From contig NZ_AJLF01000001.1 in NCBI RefSeq assembly GCF_000258515.1, forward strand, positions 744,001-808,000: a DNA stretch of 64,000 nucleotides. The letters are read 5' to 3'. Origin of the DNA: Thermococcus zilligii AN1. Lineage in GTDB: Archaea; Methanobacteriota_B; Thermococci; Thermococcales; Thermococcaceae. Shown in pieces: positions 27,126-36,619 of this stretch. The notes under the pieces are model-generated. The model made no database searches and was not told where the DNA came from. It saw nothing but the letters and a program-made list of their open reading frames with translations. Position 1 is the stretch's first letter; every line of letters begins with the position of its first letter. A program made the position numbers and the translations under genes.

Positions 27126-27806
27126 GTGGGTGTCGTCGAGTTTGAGGATGTCTTTGTGAAGTACGAAACCTACACGGGAAGCGTTTTGGCTTTAAGGGGA
27201 ATAACTTTCTCCCTCGGGGCGGGGGAGACGATCCTTGTAGTGGGCCCATCTGGAAGCGGCAAAACCACGCTTCTCAGGGTTATCCTCGGCCTCGTTCAAC
27301 CCATGCACGGAACCGTCAGGGTTTTCGGAATGGAGCCGCGGGACGGGAAGACAGGACTCGAAATCAGAAGGCGGATAGGTTATCTGACCCAGGAGGGGAA
27401 GATGATACCCGAACTCACGGTGTGGGAGAACATAATATTCTACGCAAAGGGAAGGGGCAGGAAGGTAGACGAGAACCGGGTCAGGGAGCTCGCGAGGGAG
27501 TTAAACGTTGAAGCCGTGCTCAACAAGCATCCAAACCAGCTCAGCGGAGGGGAGCTCAAAAGAGCTGAGCTTCTGATGGTTTTATCGGATGAACCCGAGC
27601 TCCTCCTCCTTGACGAGCCGACGTCGATGCTTGATGCCGAGAACTCCAAGGTGGTCATAGACCTCCTTTCCACATTCAAAGGCAGTGTCCCCATGATAGT
27701 GACATCCCACGACCCGAGGCTGGTTGAAGTCAGCGATAGGATTTTGGAGGTTACCGGTGGGGTGGTAAGAAAACCTGAAGGGACTGCCCGGGGCGGCAAC
27801 ACCTAA
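27126..27806 (+). CDS. ABC transporter ATPase of the unknown locus
   Basis: A 226-residue nucleotide-binding domain with all motifs: Walker A GPSGSGKTT, Q-loop YLTQEG, signature LSGGELKR, Walker B LLLLDEPTS and switch His in VTSHDPR. It is of the LolD/MacB/FtsE type by length and motif pattern. I prefer GTG 27126 (GGGGGTGATCAAA directly before it) over ATG 27111, which would overlap the permease. It powers the adjacent FtsX-like permease. A T-rich stretch follows the stop before the convergent DPM synthase gene. Confidence 0.88.
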   Translation: MGVVEFEDVFVKYETYTGSVLALRGITFSLGAGETILVVGPSGSGKTTLLRVILGLVQPMHGTVRVFGMEPRDGKTGLEIRRRIGYLTQEGKMIPELTVWENIIFYAKGRGRKVDENRVRELARELNVEAVLNKHPNQLSGGELKRAELLMVLSDEPELLLLDEPTSMLDAENSKVVIDLLSTFKGSVPMIVTSHDPRLVEVSDRILEVTGGVVRKPEGTARGGNT

Positions 27807-27820
27807 TTTTTTCTCCCTTA
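27807..27820. terminator. T-rich convergent terminator
   Basis: ATTTTTTCTCCCTT lies between the convergent ABC ATPase and DPM synthase genes and would act for the plus strand. Confidence 0.45.
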
Positions 27821-28915
27821 TTACCCCCACGTAACGCTCCTGCTGAAGAGGAAGCGGACGATAAAGGACGCGCCTATGCCAATAAGATTTGCCACGAGAT
27901 AGTCTATGCCGAGGTAAACGAGCGGGGCGTAAATGAGCCATTGAACTACCGCACCCATCAGTGATGCAATGTGAAAGGTAAAGAGCCTCTTCCAGAGGGG
28001 GGCGGTTCTCAAGTCCCTGAAAGTCCAGAGGTCGTTCAGGAAGAAGTTGTTGAGGATTGCGAGCTCCGTGGCGGGGATATTGGCAACATACTCGTTCATC
28101 CCCAGCCTGGAGACGAAGAACCACAGAAAGCCCTCGTTGACGGCAATGCCCACGGTTCCCACGATGCTGAACTTCACAAGCCTGTCTATCTCGCCCTCCC
28201 ACTTCATGAGCCTGTAAACGTGCTTGAGGTAGTTTACCATGGTTTTTCTGCTCAGCTTGCTCTCTCCGGCCTTTCTAAGGCCGAATGTGAAGGGGACTTC
28301 GACGACCCTGCTGTAGCGCCCCTTTATGAGGATCTCCATCAGGATTTTGAAGCCTATCGGGTTTAGCTCGGCCCCTTCCACGACCTCCCGCCTGAGGGCG
28401 AAAAACCCGCTTACCGGATCCTTAACGTGCCTTATTTTAGGGAGGGCAACGCGGCCTATCATTATGGCCCCCCTGGAGATGAGCTTTCTGTACCAGTACC
28501 AGTTCTCAACAGCTCCCCCAGGAACATAGCGACTCGCTATCGCTATGTCGGCGCCTTTCTCAATTTCCCTCACCAGCTCGGGGATCTTCTCCGGGGGATG
28601 CTGTAGGTCGGCGTCCATTACAACGAAAACGTCCCCCTCTGCCTCTTTAAAGCCCCTGATAACGGCCGAGGATAGGCCTTTCTCATCCGTCCTCCTGATG
28701 ACCTTAACAGGGTAACCCCGTGTTCTGCCGAGCTCTTCGGCGTGTTCCCATGTTCTGTCCGGTGAATCGTCATCGACGATTATGATTTCGTAGTCGTAGC
28801 CCGCTTTCCCCATGGTGTTTGAAATACGCTCGAAGAGTTCCTCAAGGTTTTCCCTTTCGTTATAGGTTGGGATTATTATTGAAACTTTCGGCTTGTTTGA
28901 TCCGCCGCTGTCCAT
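27821..28915 (-). CDS. Dolichyl-phosphate mannose synthase with GtrA-type membrane domain
   Basis: The 364-residue protein has an N-terminal GT-A glycosyltransferase family 2 domain: VSIIIPTYNERENLEEL, the VDDDSPD motif, the metal-binding DADLQHPPEKIPEL and the acceptor-loop SGFFALRREVV. From about residue 230 a GtrA-like domain adds four membrane helices. This matches the Pyrococcus DPM synthase, which moves mannose from GDP-mannose to dolichyl phosphate for N-glycosylation. ATG 28915 has GGGAGGG; an upstream ATG (28936) would fall before the expected transcription start. Confidence 0.9.
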   Translation of the reverse strand: MDSGGSNKPKVSIIIPTYNERENLEELFERISNTMGKAGYDYEIIIVDDDSPDRTWEHAEELGRTRGYPVKVIRRTDEKGLSSAVIRGFKEAEGDVFVVMDADLQHPPEKIPELVREIEKGADIAIASRYVPGGAVENWYWYRKLISRGAIMIGRVALPKIRHVKDPVSGFFALRREVVEGAELNPIGFKILMEILIKGRYSRVVEVPFTFGLRKAGESKLSRKTMVNYLKHVYRLMKWEGEIDRLVKFSIVGTVGIAVNEGFLWFFVSRLGMNEYVANIPATELAILNNFFLNDLWTFRDLRTAPLWKRLFTFHIASLMGAVVQWLIYAPLVYLGIDYLVANLIGIGASFIVRFLFSRSVTWG

Positions 28916-28953
28916 TTTGAACCCTCCCGAGAACATAGGGAAATTCCCGCAAA

Positions 28954-28963
28954 GTTTATAAGC
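28954..28963. promoter_or_regulatory. Symmetric TATA element shared by tRNA-Pro and DPM synthase
   Basis: GTTTATAAGC reads as a TATA box on both strands (TTTATAAG plus, TTATAAAC minus). It is about 32 bases before the tRNA and about 43 before the DPM synthase start, and no other TATA-like element is evident in the gap. Confidence 0.65.
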
Positions 28964-28989
28964 TTTACACAGTCCCTAAACGCGGGCGC

Positions 28990-29067
28990 GGGGCCGTGGG
29001 GTAGCTTGGCCCATCCTGCGGGCTTTGGGAGCCCGTGACCCGGGTTCAAATCCCGGCGGCCCCACCA
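28990..29067 (+). tRNA. tRNA-Pro (anticodon UGG)
   Basis: A full cloverleaf: acceptor GGGGCCG (28990-28996) pairs with CGGCCCC (29057-29063), the anticodon stem CGGGC/GCCCG holds the loop TTTGGGA with TGG at 29026-29028, and the T arm has GGTTCAAATCC. The CCA end is encoded (29065-29067). No intron. truA follows only 16 bases downstream. Confidence 0.97.
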
Positions 29068-29083
29068 GCTTCTGGGTGGGACT

Positions 29084-29893
29084 ATGGGAAAGCTGGCCCT
29101 CAGGATAGCCTACGATGGCACCGCTTTTTACGGGTTTCAAAGACAGCCAGGGGTTAGAACCGTCGAGGATGAGGTCATTCGCGTTCTTCAAAAGCTCGGA
29201 ATAATCCGTGATCCCGTTACTTCTGAGTTCAAAGGGGCCTCAAGAACCGATAGTGGAGTTTCGGCATTTTTCAACGTTGTTTCCTTTGTCCCGGTTCCGG
29301 AAAAGGCCCATCTGGCAACCCCCAGGGTTCTCAACCACCACTTAAAAGACGTCTGGGTCGTCGGGGTTTCTGAAGTTCCAGCCGAGTTCCACCCCAGGTT
29401 CTGGGCCAAGGAAAAAACTTACCGGTACTACCTGATCGATATGGGCCACGACTTTGGGGAAATGGTCAAATGTGCCAGATCATTCATTGGAACCCACGAC
29501 TTTTCGGCCTTTGCCCGACCTGAACCGGGGCGGGATCCCGTGAGAGAGGTGAGGTCAATTGAAGTGATCCCGAGGCAGGGGTATTACATCGTTGAAGTTT
29601 CGGGCAAGTCCTTCCTCTGGGAGATGGTCAGGAGGATCGTCAATGCAATCTCTTACTGCGGCCTTGGGCTTCTTTCGAGAGAGGACGTTGAAAGAATGCT
29701 CTCCGGTGAAGTTGATAAGAAAATCCCCCCGGCCCCCCCGGAGAACCTCGTTCTGTGGAGAATTGAGTACGAGGGGATAACCTTTGAGACCGATGAAGAG
29801 GGTCTGAAAAAGGCCAGAAGTGAGATTTTTTCCCGCTACTCCTCCGCCCTTGCCCGAGCGGCCCTCTTCGGCGACTGGCTTATTTCCCTGTAA
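29084..29893 (+). CDS. truA: tRNA pseudouridine synthase A
   Basis: The 269-residue protein has the TruA start (LRIAYDGTAFYGFQRQ), the catalytic aspartate in GASRTDSGVSA (about residue 52), EKTYRYYL and GKSFLWEMVRRIV. It makes pseudouridine at tRNA positions 38-40. GGGTGGG precedes ATG 29084. It follows tRNA-Pro closely and may be read through from that promoter. The last 58 bases overlap the convergent helicase gene. Confidence 0.94.
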   Translation: MGKLALRIAYDGTAFYGFQRQPGVRTVEDEVIRVLQKLGIIRDPVTSEFKGASRTDSGVSAFFNVVSFVPVPEKAHLATPRVLNHHLKDVWVVGVSEVPAEFHPRFWAKEKTYRYYLIDMGHDFGEMVKCARSFIGTHDFSAFARPEPGRDPVREVRSIEVIPRQGYYIVEVSGKSFLWEMVRRIVNAISYCGLGLLSREDVERMLSGEVDKKIPPAPPENLVLWRIEYEGITFETDEEGLKKARSEIFSRYSSALARAALFGDWLISL

Positions 29894-31245
29894 ACGCGTT
29901 CTAACTCTTTGTCGTAATATTCCCCGTAGTACTGCTTGAGGGCCTTCTGCCTCTCTATGAAGTGCGTGAAGAGGAGGGGGTCATCGTCCTCTACATCAAC
30001 TATAACAGCCTTCATGCCCTTCTTTGGCCTCAGCGCCCTTCCTATTGTTTGTATGGTCATGATGTCACTTTTACCACCGCCGGCGAGGATTATGGCGGAT
30101 ATCTCCGGTATATCAACGCCCTCCTTCAGGAGTGTCGAGACCAGAACCGGGATCCTGCCCTCTTTAAAAGCCTCCAGGATCTCCCACCGGTTGGGGCTCT
30201 GCGAACTTAGAAACTCTGCCAGTACCCCCTCTTTTTCCAGCATTTCCTTGAGTATTTTCCCGTGTTCGAGCCTTTTAACGTCTATTAACACCCTGTGGCC
30301 CTTTTTAACCAGCTTGAGAGCTTTCTTAACTATCGCCTCGTTTCTGGCGGGGTTGTTCATTATCATATCCTCGTAAAGCTCCTTGTACCCCTCGCTGAAA
30401 GATGGCATCGAGGACTCGTATCTTATCACCTCGAAGCGGGGCTTTGCGAGAAAGCCCTCCCTGATTAGATCCTCGGCCTTAACTTCGCAGATTGTCGGTC
30501 CGGCAACGGCCTCTATCTTTATCTCCTCGCCCCTAACACGTCTCCAGGGAGTTGCCGAAAGACCGAAGCGGTAAACCTGGGGCAGCTTAAGCCCGAGCTC
30601 GTAGAATTTTTCTGCTGCAGAAGTCCTGTGGCACTCGTCGAACAGGACTACGCCATAATCTTTCTGGAGATTTTCCGGGCCCCTGGAGAGCAGGGTCTGG
30701 ATCATCGCCACCGTGATTTTTTCCTCTTTCCAGTTGTTGTCCCCAACAATGCCGGCCTCAATACCGAGGACGTCCCTCACCTTTTCGGCCCACTGGTAAA
30801 GGAGTTCTTTGGTGTGGACAACGATGAGGGCCGACAGGTTAAGACGGTGTATTATTGCCAGCCCAACTACGGTCTTACCACTTCCCACCGGAAGGGCCAG
30901 AACTCCCATCTTCTCCTTAACGGCCTTCCTCACGGCCCTTTCCTGGTATTTTCTGAGGACGTATTTTTCATTCCAGCTGGAGTTAAGCGTTTCCCCCCTT
31001 ATCTTCCGCTCGTCCCTGACGCGAACGCCGTATCCTTTTTCCTTCAGGAAACCCCTCACCCTGGGCAACAGGCCGACCGGAAAGCTGTTGGTGTATGGAT
31101 CGTAGAGGCTCTCCGGCTTCTCCCACTTCCCAAAATCTCTCTTGTACGTGAGCAGGCTGTATATCTGGAAATACACCCTGGGCTCCGCCTTCTGAACGTA
31201 CACCTTCGTTGAGCCGTCCGGAATCTTGAGCGTGATCGCTGGCAT
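29836..31245 (-). CDS. XPB-like superfamily 2 helicase
   Basis: The 469-residue helicase has Walker [10 protein letters not shown] (about residue 119), DECH box FDECHRT, motif [11 protein letters not shown], and in the C-terminal RecA domain [14 protein letters not shown] and QTIGRALRP. The order and spacing resemble archaeal XPB/Rad25-type helicases used in DNA repair or transcription, though the long damage-recognition region of XPB is not evident. The chosen ATG 31245 follows a TATA box by about 35 bases; the in-frame extension to 31476 runs through the divergent gene and is rejected. Confidence 0.82.
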   Translation of the reverse strand: MPAITLKIPDGSTKVYVQKAEPRVYFQIYSLLTYKRDFGKWEKPESLYDPYTNSFPVGLLPRVRGFLKEKGYGVRVRDERKIRGETLNSSWNEKYVLRKYQERAVRKAVKEKMGVLALPVGSGKTVVGLAIIHRLNLSALIVVHTKELLYQWAEKVRDVLGIEAGIVGDNNWKEEKITVAMIQTLLSRGPENLQKDYGVVLFDECHRTSAAEKFYELGLKLPQVYRFGLSATPWRRVRGEEIKIEAVAGPTICEVKAEDLIREGFLAKPRFEVIRYESSMPSFSEGYKELYEDMIMNNPARNEAIVKKALKLVKKGHRVLIDVKRLEHGKILKEMLEKEGVLAEFLSSQSPNRWEILEAFKEGRIPVLVSTLLKEGVDIPEISAIILAGGGKSDIMTIQTIGRALRPKKGMKAVIVDVEDDDPLLFTHFIERQKALKQYYGEYYDKELERVYREISQSPKRAARARAEE

Positions 31246-31274
31246 GTTTATCAAACTGGGGATTTTGAGAAAAC

Positions 31275-31284
31275 AATTTATAGG
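31275..31284. promoter_or_regulatory. TATA element shared by helicase and ubiD genes
   Basis: AATTTATAGG on the plus strand and CCTATAAATT on the minus strand. It is about 34 bases from the UbiD start and about 35 from the helicase start, and is the only TATA-like element in the 67-base gap. Confidence 0.6.
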
Positions 31285-31312
31285 CTTTTTGGAAATCTGG
31301 GCAGGTGGTAGG

Positions 31313-32581
31313 ATGCTCGAGGGGATACTGAAGTTGTTTGAAGATGAGCTCGTTGTGGTCAAGGAACCCGTTAGCAAGGAGCTTGAGATAACCAGGTACC
31401 TCCTCAAGTACAGGGACAGGCCGGTTCTATTCGAAGACGTTGAGGGCTGGCGCGTTGCGGGGAACATCTGGAGCACCAGGGAGAGGATAGCCCGCTACCT
31501 GGGGATCAAAAAGGAGGAGATGCTCCACCTCATGGCCGACGCCATGGAGAACCCGTCCCCCTGCAGAACGGTCGAGAGGGCCCCCTTCATGGAGAACTCC
31601 ACCACCGACTTCTCGCTCAGGGAGCTACCGGTTCCAAAGTACTACCCAAAGGACGGCGGCCAGTACTTCACCTCGGCCATGGTTATAGCCAGGGATGAGA
31701 GGGGCTTCGTTAACGTCTCTTTCCACAGGATGATGGTGCGCGACGATAAAACGGCCGCGATAAGGCTCGTCCCGAGGCACCTCTACTCTATGTGGAAGGA
31801 CAGGGCAGACCACGGGGAGGAGCTCGACGTTAGAATAGTGGTCGGAAACCCGGTTCACCTGCTCCTGGCCGGGGCAACGAGCACAGCTTACGGCATCAGC
31901 GAGCTCGAAATAGCCAGCAGGATGAGCGAGAAGGCCTTTGGAAAGCCCGTTGATGTGGTCAACGTTAACGGTATCCCCGTTCCCGTCGAGACGGAGTTCG
32001 TGTTCGAGGCAAAGATAACGCCCGAGCTGGTTGATGAAGGGCCCTTCGTGGACATAACCGGGACCTATGACGACGTCAGGAAGCAGCCGCTGGTGGTCTT
32101 TGAAAGGATGTACCACGTTGATGAGCCAATATTCCACGCCCTCCTGTCGGGTGGCTACGAGCACTACATGCTCATGGGCCTCCCGAAGGAGCCGCAGATA
32201 TACGCGAGCGTCAAGCGCGTCGTTCCAAAGGTTCACGGCGTAAGGCTAACCGAGGGCGGTGCCATGTGGTTCCACGCGGTAGTTTCGATAACAAAACAGC
32301 ACGACGGTGATGGAAAGAACGCTATTTTGGCCGCGTTCACCGGCCACCCCAGTTTGAAGCACGTCGTCGTGGTTGATGAGGACATCAACATCTACGACGA
32401 TAGAGATGTGGAGTGGGCGATAGCGACGAGATTCCAGCCGGATAAAGACCTGGTCGTAGTGTCCAACGCCCGCGGTAGCACCCTTGACCCCTCGGCTGAG
32501 GACGGTTTGACCGCGAAGTGGGGAATAGACGCGACAAAGCCCCTAAAAAGAAAGGAAGAGTTCGAGAGGGCGAAGGTTTAG
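31313..32581 (+). CDS. UbiD family decarboxylase
   Basis: The 422-residue protein has the UbiD pattern: [15 protein letters not shown] at the N-terminus, [23 protein letters not shown] in the prenyl-FMN region, [20 protein letters not shown], and the C-terminal [14 protein letters not shown] and GSTLDPSA. It should need prenylated FMN made by a UbiX protein. In archaea a UbiD homologue works as anhydromevalonate phosphate decarboxylase in the modified mevalonate pathway; this is a possible role. GGTGGTAGG precedes ATG 31313. Confidence 0.88.
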   Translation: MLEGILKLFEDELVVVKEPVSKELEITRYLLKYRDRPVLFEDVEGWRVAGNIWSTRERIARYLGIKKEEMLHLMADAMENPSPCRTVERAPFMENSTTDFSLRELPVPKYYPKDGGQYFTSAMVIARDERGFVNVSFHRMMVRDDKTAAIRLVPRHLYSMWKDRADHGEELDVRIVVGNPVHLLLAGATSTAYGISELEIASRMSEKAFGKPVDVVNVNGIPVPVETEFVFEAKITPELVDEGPFVDITGTYDDVRKQPLVVFERMYHVDEPIFHALLSGGYEHYMLMGLPKEPQIYASVKRVVPKVHGVRLTEGGAMWFHAVVSITKQHDGDGKNAILAAFTGHPSLKHVVVVDEDINIYDDRDVEWAIATRFQPDKDLVVVSNARGSTLDPSAEDGLTAKWGIDATKPLKRKEEFERAKV

Positions 32582-33507
32582 CCTTTATTTTTTTCCACCA
32601 GCTCTAAGAAGACCTCTTCGAGGCTTGGAACGCGGACCATCAGCTGGAGTATCTTTGCCCCCTGGTTCCAGACTATCTCGTTTATCTCGGGCCTTATGTC
32701 ACTTGGAGCCGTTATTTTGTACTTTGTCTCGCTGACCTTCTCGATTTTCCAGTCAGTCCCGTCAAAGCTCACCGGCTTGTCCGTCTCGAGGAGGATGAGG
32801 TAACCGACCTTCTTCAGGAAGCTCATCTTTATGTTGTCTATGCTGTCCTCGATGCGGAGTTTTCCCCTGACAATGACCCCGACCGTGTCGCAGACCTCTT
32901 CGACGTGGGCCAATATGTGGCTGGAGAAGAAAACCGTCTTTCCTTCCTTCTTCTGCCGCAGTATTATGTTCTTGAACTCTGCTATCCCCGTTGGGTCAAG
33001 GCCCGTCATCGGCTCGTCGAGGATGAGAAGGTCGGGGTCGTTTATGAGGGCCTGTGCCAGGAGGAGCCTCTGCTTCATCCCCTTGGAGAACTTTCCGACT
33101 TTCTTGTCCCTCACTTCCCAGAGGTCGACGAGCTCTAACAGCTCCCTGGCGCGCTTTGCCCTCTCTTCCCTTGAAAGCCCGAAGGACTCCCCGATTATGT
33201 CCAGGGTCTGCATGGGTGTAAGGAATTCCCAGAGGGTGGCGTTCTCGGGCATGTAGCCTATCCTCGCCTTTGCCTTGACGAGCTGTTTCTCGTTGTACTT
33301 TCCGTCCCTGAACACCTCCTCCTCGAAGAGCCTTATCCTCCCCTTCTGGGGGTAGATGAGGCCGAGGGTGCTGAGTATGGTTGTGCTTTTGCCGGCGCCG
33401 TTGGGCCCTAAGAAGCCGTAGATCTGCCCCTTCTTCACGGTGAGCGTGAGCCCGTCCAGGGCCGTTACGTCCCCGTACCTCTTCACGAGGTTCTCAATTT
33501 CGATCAT
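32578..33507 (-). CDS. ABC transporter ATPase (ABC-2 type)
   Basis: A 309-residue ATPase: Walker [10 protein letters not shown], signature FSKGMKQRL, Walker [14 protein letters not shown] and switch [12 protein letters not shown]. The C-terminal region (about 230-309) is the regulatory tail common in NatA/CcmA-like exporters. ATG 33507 with AGGTGA is chosen. It begins right at the end of the permease gene, with which it forms a two-gene operon. The last 4 bases overlap the convergent ubiD gene. Confidence 0.88.
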   Translation of the reverse strand: MIEIENLVKRYGDVTALDGLTLTVKKGQIYGFLGPNGAGKSTTILSTLGLIYPQKGRIRLFEEEVFRDGKYNEKQLVKAKARIGYMPENATLWEFLTPMQTLDIIGESFGLSREERAKRARELLELVDLWEVRDKKVGKFSKGMKQRLLLAQALINDPDLLILDEPMTGLDPTGIAEFKNIILRQKKEGKTVFFSSHILAHVEEVCDTVGVIVRGKLRIEDSIDNIKMSFLKKVGYLILLETDKPVSFDGTDWKIEKVSETKYKITAPSDIRPEINEIVWNQGAKILQLMVRVPSLEEVFLELVEKNKG

Positions 33508-33512
33508 GTCCA

Positions 33513-34643
33513 TCACCTCAGATCCATGCGGAGGAAGCGGTAGAATCCTATGCCAAGATAAAGGATAAGGATCGCTATCATGACCCCAAGTCTGTCGAGG
33601 TTTCTCTTGATCGAGTAGCCAACTCCCTGGTAGCTCTCAATGGTATAGCAACGTTTCGTGTATTCAACTTCAACGTAAGTCCCGTTTACGAAGTCCGTTC
33701 TACTGCCACCTTCAAAGTCTGCCCCCCGGCAGGGTCCCTCACCAGTGGAGTTAGTTACTTCACTCCCGATTGGATGAGCATAGTCGGGGACTAAGACTAG
33801 CCCCTCATTTTTCATGGGGTAATATGTCTTGTTGGTTACTATCAGGTGAGTCGTTTTGGTCAGGTTGCCCAGGAGGAAGTTTAGCTGGGTTATTGGGTCG
33901 AAGAGTAGATATTTCCTCCTGTACTCCCGAACTAACTTGTCGTGCTGCTTGTTCAGGTAGTCGTAGGGTGACTCTCCCTCCCCAAGGCTGGGGGAATACT
34001 CCCTCTCCCAGTTCGGGCCGAACTTTTCCCTGGTTAGCTCTTCTGCCTTTGAGTAGGCAAAGTATTCGACCAGTATTGGACTCATGAGGGATATCAGGAA
34101 GAGCAGGATTATTGCGACTCCCATTGCAGTCGACGTCGACCTAACGAAAAGGGACACTATGTAGCCCAGCGCCAGGAACTCCACCATAGCCAACAGGATG
34201 GCCAGATTCAGAAGAACGACGTCCAAAATAAGGGCAGAGGTTATGTCAACTCCCATCAGGGCTATTCCTATTAAAGTAACGGCTATTGCAGCCAGGATGG
34301 CTATGAAAAGCGCCACTGTGTGTCCTATAAGCTTTCCCGCTATGTATGCCAGCCTGCTGATCGGTTTGCTTATGGCTATTCTGAGCGTTCCCTCGCTTAT
34401 CTCAGCGTTGATTGCCGTCGCACCGAGCAATATGGCCAGTATTGTGATGAAGAACTTAGCCAGCGATAGAGTCACTGATATTAGGCTCGCTATTATTTCT
34501 GACGGCTGAAATTCCCTTCCGTAGGGTTGCACCATCTTTATGGTGTACAGAACGGGCAGGTAGAGCAGGAGCATCACAATCAGGATGGCCCAGAACTTCT
34601 TTGTCCTGAGGCTTTTTTTAAACTCCAGCTTGAAACCCCACAT
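33513..34643 (-). CDS. ABC-2 type permease
   Basis: A 376-residue permease with an N-terminal helix (FWAILIVMLLLYLPVLYTI), four or five further helices to about residue 190, a long extracytoplasmic region including two cysteines and several NXT sites, and a final helix (GVMIAILILYLGIGFYRFL). The pattern is that of NosY-like ABC-2 permeases. ATG 34643 lies at the right distance from GGGAGGTG; a TATA box is near 34688 on the minus strand. Substrate unknown. Confidence 0.82.
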   Translation of the reverse strand: MWGFKLEFKKSLRTKKFWAILIVMLLLYLPVLYTIKMVQPYGREFQPSEIIASLISVTLSLAKFFITILAILLGATAINAEISEGTLRIAISKPISRLAYIAGKLIGHTVALFIAILAAIAVTLIGIALMGVDITSALILDVVLLNLAILLAMVEFLALGYIVSLFVRSTSTAMGVAIILLFLISLMSPILVEYFAYSKAEELTREKFGPNWEREYSPSLGEGESPYDYLNKQHDKLVREYRRKYLLFDPITQLNFLLGNLTKTTHLIVTNKTYYPMKNEGLVLVPDYAHPIGSEVTNSTGEGPCRGADFEGGSRTDFVNGTYVEVEYTKRCYTIESYQGVGYSIKRNLDRLGVMIAILILYLGIGFYRFLRMDLR

Positions 34644-34780
34644 CAAAGTCCACACCTCCCGTTATTTCATCCCGAACTATTATCTGTGGTATAAAAATCT
34701 TTGCCTTCTCGCGTGGTTGTTTGAAATCAGCACAGTGAGTTAAAAGAGACGGAAGAGCTTAACCCAAAAAGATGTAGCCC

Positions 34781-35584
34781 TCAGAGATCCCTCAGCGTTA
34801 GTACTTTCTCAGCCTTTTCTCCGCAGTGCTTTTTCAGCCTCTCAACAACTTCCCTCTTCCCGCCTAAAACTGGCCACAGGATCGAGTCTATGTGGAGGGG
34901 AGGGATCCCGGTTTTCTCCGCTACTCTGTTCCAGAATCTTACCGGGGGCCCGCTTGTGAACCGCTTTGTGTAGGCCTTTATCCTGACGTCTTCTGGTATT
35001 TCAATGGACATTGGATAGGGAACGAACTCACCAAAGGCGATCCTTCCGGCGTATCCGAACATCTTGACGGCGAAAACTATCGTTTTGGCGTCCCTCCCTG
35101 CGTTCATGGCCTTAGCCAGGTCATCCCTGAGTCTTTCCATCCCAGTGAAGTAGTAGTCCCGGAGGTCTTCCACGGTTAGCCGGGCTAAGAAGGGCTCGAG
35201 CTTCTGGAGCCTCTTCACCTTCCCGGCGGTGAGCCTCCTGTTGGTCCGGGAGCCGGGAAGAAAAAGGGCATAAGCTCTGGCTATGCCTTCCCCGGGAGGG
35301 TTCTCCGAGAAGTAGGCCGAGAACTCCCACCACCAGTCTTCGCCCTTTCCGCTCAGCTGGTAGCTAACTACCGAGTTCGCCACGACGAGCTTCAAAAAAA
35401 GCTCATTATCCCCAAGGTTCTCCCGGAGGTTTTTCAGAGCATCGAACTGGAGGTCAACGCGCTCCTCTATAGTTCTGGCACATTCTATCCCCAGCCCGGA
35501 GAGCGTCTCGATTAGCCGGGAGACCTTCGCTTCCTCCTCCTTAGGGGTGAATTTGATGAAATTATCCAGGGTCAAGTGAATCAC
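34781..35584 (-). CDS. AGOG-type 8-oxoguanine DNA glycosylase/lyase
   Basis: A 267-residue helical protein matching the archaeal GO glycosylase (AGOG), a helix-hairpin-helix enzyme that cuts out 8-oxoguanine and nicks the strand. The catalytic lysine should lie in GKVKRLQKLEPF (about residues 121-132) or nearby, and the aspartate in GRDAKTIVFAVKMFGYA. The GTG start at 35584 overlaps the upstream stop by 4 bases; a TTG 9 bases later with GGTGATT is an alternative. Confidence 0.88.
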   Translation of the reverse strand: MIHLTLDNFIKFTPKEEEAKVSRLIETLSGLGIECARTIEERVDLQFDALKNLRENLGDNELFLKLVVANSVVSYQLSGKGEDWWWEFSAYFSENPPGEGIARAYALFLPGSRTNRRLTAGKVKRLQKLEPFLARLTVEDLRDYYFTGMERLRDDLAKAMNAGRDAKTIVFAVKMFGYAGRIAFGEFVPYPMSIEIPEDVRIKAYTKRFTSGPPVRFWNRVAEKTGIPPLHIDSILWPVLGGKREVVERLKKHCGEKAEKVLTLRDL

Positions 35585-36552
35585 CCCGGGGAGACCGACT
35601 TTATCAGCCTTTCGAGGAAGGCGTTCTGGTTCACAACCTCGGCCCCGCTGTTCCTGGGAACCCCGAGCTCGACCCTCCCCCTCAGCCCGTGTTCCCTCAG
35701 GTAGTCCTTGGCCTCACCGATGAGCCTCTCGCCCTCTTCCCGGAGGATTAGCCCGTAGACAGTAGGCCCCCAGCTGCTTTGGCCATAGCCGTAGGTTTTT
35801 TCTGCCAGAAAATCGATTATAGGTTTTAGATCTTCCCTGAACTCGCCCCCCTGCTGGCTCCCGAAGTGCCTCCCGACCAGCCTCTGTATCTCCGTGAGGT
35901 GCCTCCCGAAGGCCTTTACGTTCCTTTCCACGAGGGCCGGTAAAAGGCCGAGGAGCAGGATGTGGCTTATCTCCCTCGCAACTCCCGGATCCCCCTGAGC
36001 GGACTTCATCACTGGTTCTTCTTCCCTCTCATCGAAACCGGGTTTAAGGTCGGGGGTTATCAGGAGGAACGCCCAGCTCTCCGGGAACTCGTGCCTGACC
36101 ACGAGCGGGGGGACGTCGTCTTTAACGCCCCCGTCCACCACCAGACCTCCGAGCTTGAAGGTGTAGATCCCGGCGCCGCTGTTCTTTCCCCTCCCGAGGG
36201 CCCTTGCCAGCTCTTCTACACTGATGTTGAGGCCGTTCAGTTTCGCTATAGCCATTCCAACCGCGAGGCTCAGCTGAGTTGTTGAGCCCAGCCCTACATG
36301 CCGGGGAATGGCCTTCACGACCTCGATGGAGTAGCCTGTGCCCGTTCCGAAGGAGTGGTTCATGCGGGCGACGGCTTCCCTAATGGTCTCCTCGTCCTTA
36401 CCGGGGGCGTTTATCTTTAACCCATCGCCGGGGGAGACCTTTACCTCGTAGCCGCCTTCAAGGGCGACCCCGATGGCGCCAAAGCGTCTTCCCAGCCCCC
36501 CGGAGGGGTCTATTAAACCGAGGTGGAGCCTCTTCGGCGTGCGGATTATCAT
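35581..36552 (-). CDS. Beta-ribofuranosylaminobenzene 5'-phosphate synthase (GHMP fold)
   Basis: A 323-residue GHMP-superfamily protein: start IIRTPKRLHLGLIDPSGGLGRRFG, the phosphate loop HVGLGSTTQLSLAVG (about residues 85-99) and GRGKNSGAGIYTFKLGG. It matches RFAP synthase, which condenses 4-hydroxy- or 4-aminobenzoate with PRPP at the start of methanopterin-type cofactor synthesis. ATG 36552 with GGTGGTCATC is preferred to GTG 36561. It is divergent from dihydropteroate synthase and shares its promoter; AGOG is coupled behind it. Confidence 0.88.
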   Translation of the reverse strand: MIIRTPKRLHLGLIDPSGGLGRRFGAIGVALEGGYEVKVSPGDGLKINAPGKDEETIREAVARMNHSFGTGTGYSIEVVKAIPRHVGLGSTTQLSLAVGMAIAKLNGLNISVEELARALGRGKNSGAGIYTFKLGGLVVDGGVKDDVPPLVVRHEFPESWAFLLITPDLKPGFDEREEEPVMKSAQGDPGVAREISHILLLGLLPALVERNVKAFGRHLTEIQRLVGRHFGSQQGGEFREDLKPIIDFLAEKTYGYGQSSWGPTVYGLILREEGERLIGEAKDYLREHGLRGRVELGVPRNSGAEVVNQNAFLERLIKSVSPG

Positions 36553-36583
36553 GATGACCACCGCCTTTCTTTAACGAAAGACC

Positions 36584-36594
36584 TTTTTATAACC
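36584..36594. promoter_or_regulatory. TATA element shared by RFAP synthase and folP-like gene
   Basis: TTTTTATAACC on the plus strand, GGTTATAAAAA on the minus strand, central to the 67-base gap and within about 30 bases of either expected transcription start. Confidence 0.6.
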
Positions 36595-36619
36595 AACGCC
36601 AGCACCATACGGTGGTGGT

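Noticed and set aside
29894-31212. Antisense ORFs inside the helicase gene
   Set aside because: They are shadows of the coding strand with no supporting motifs.
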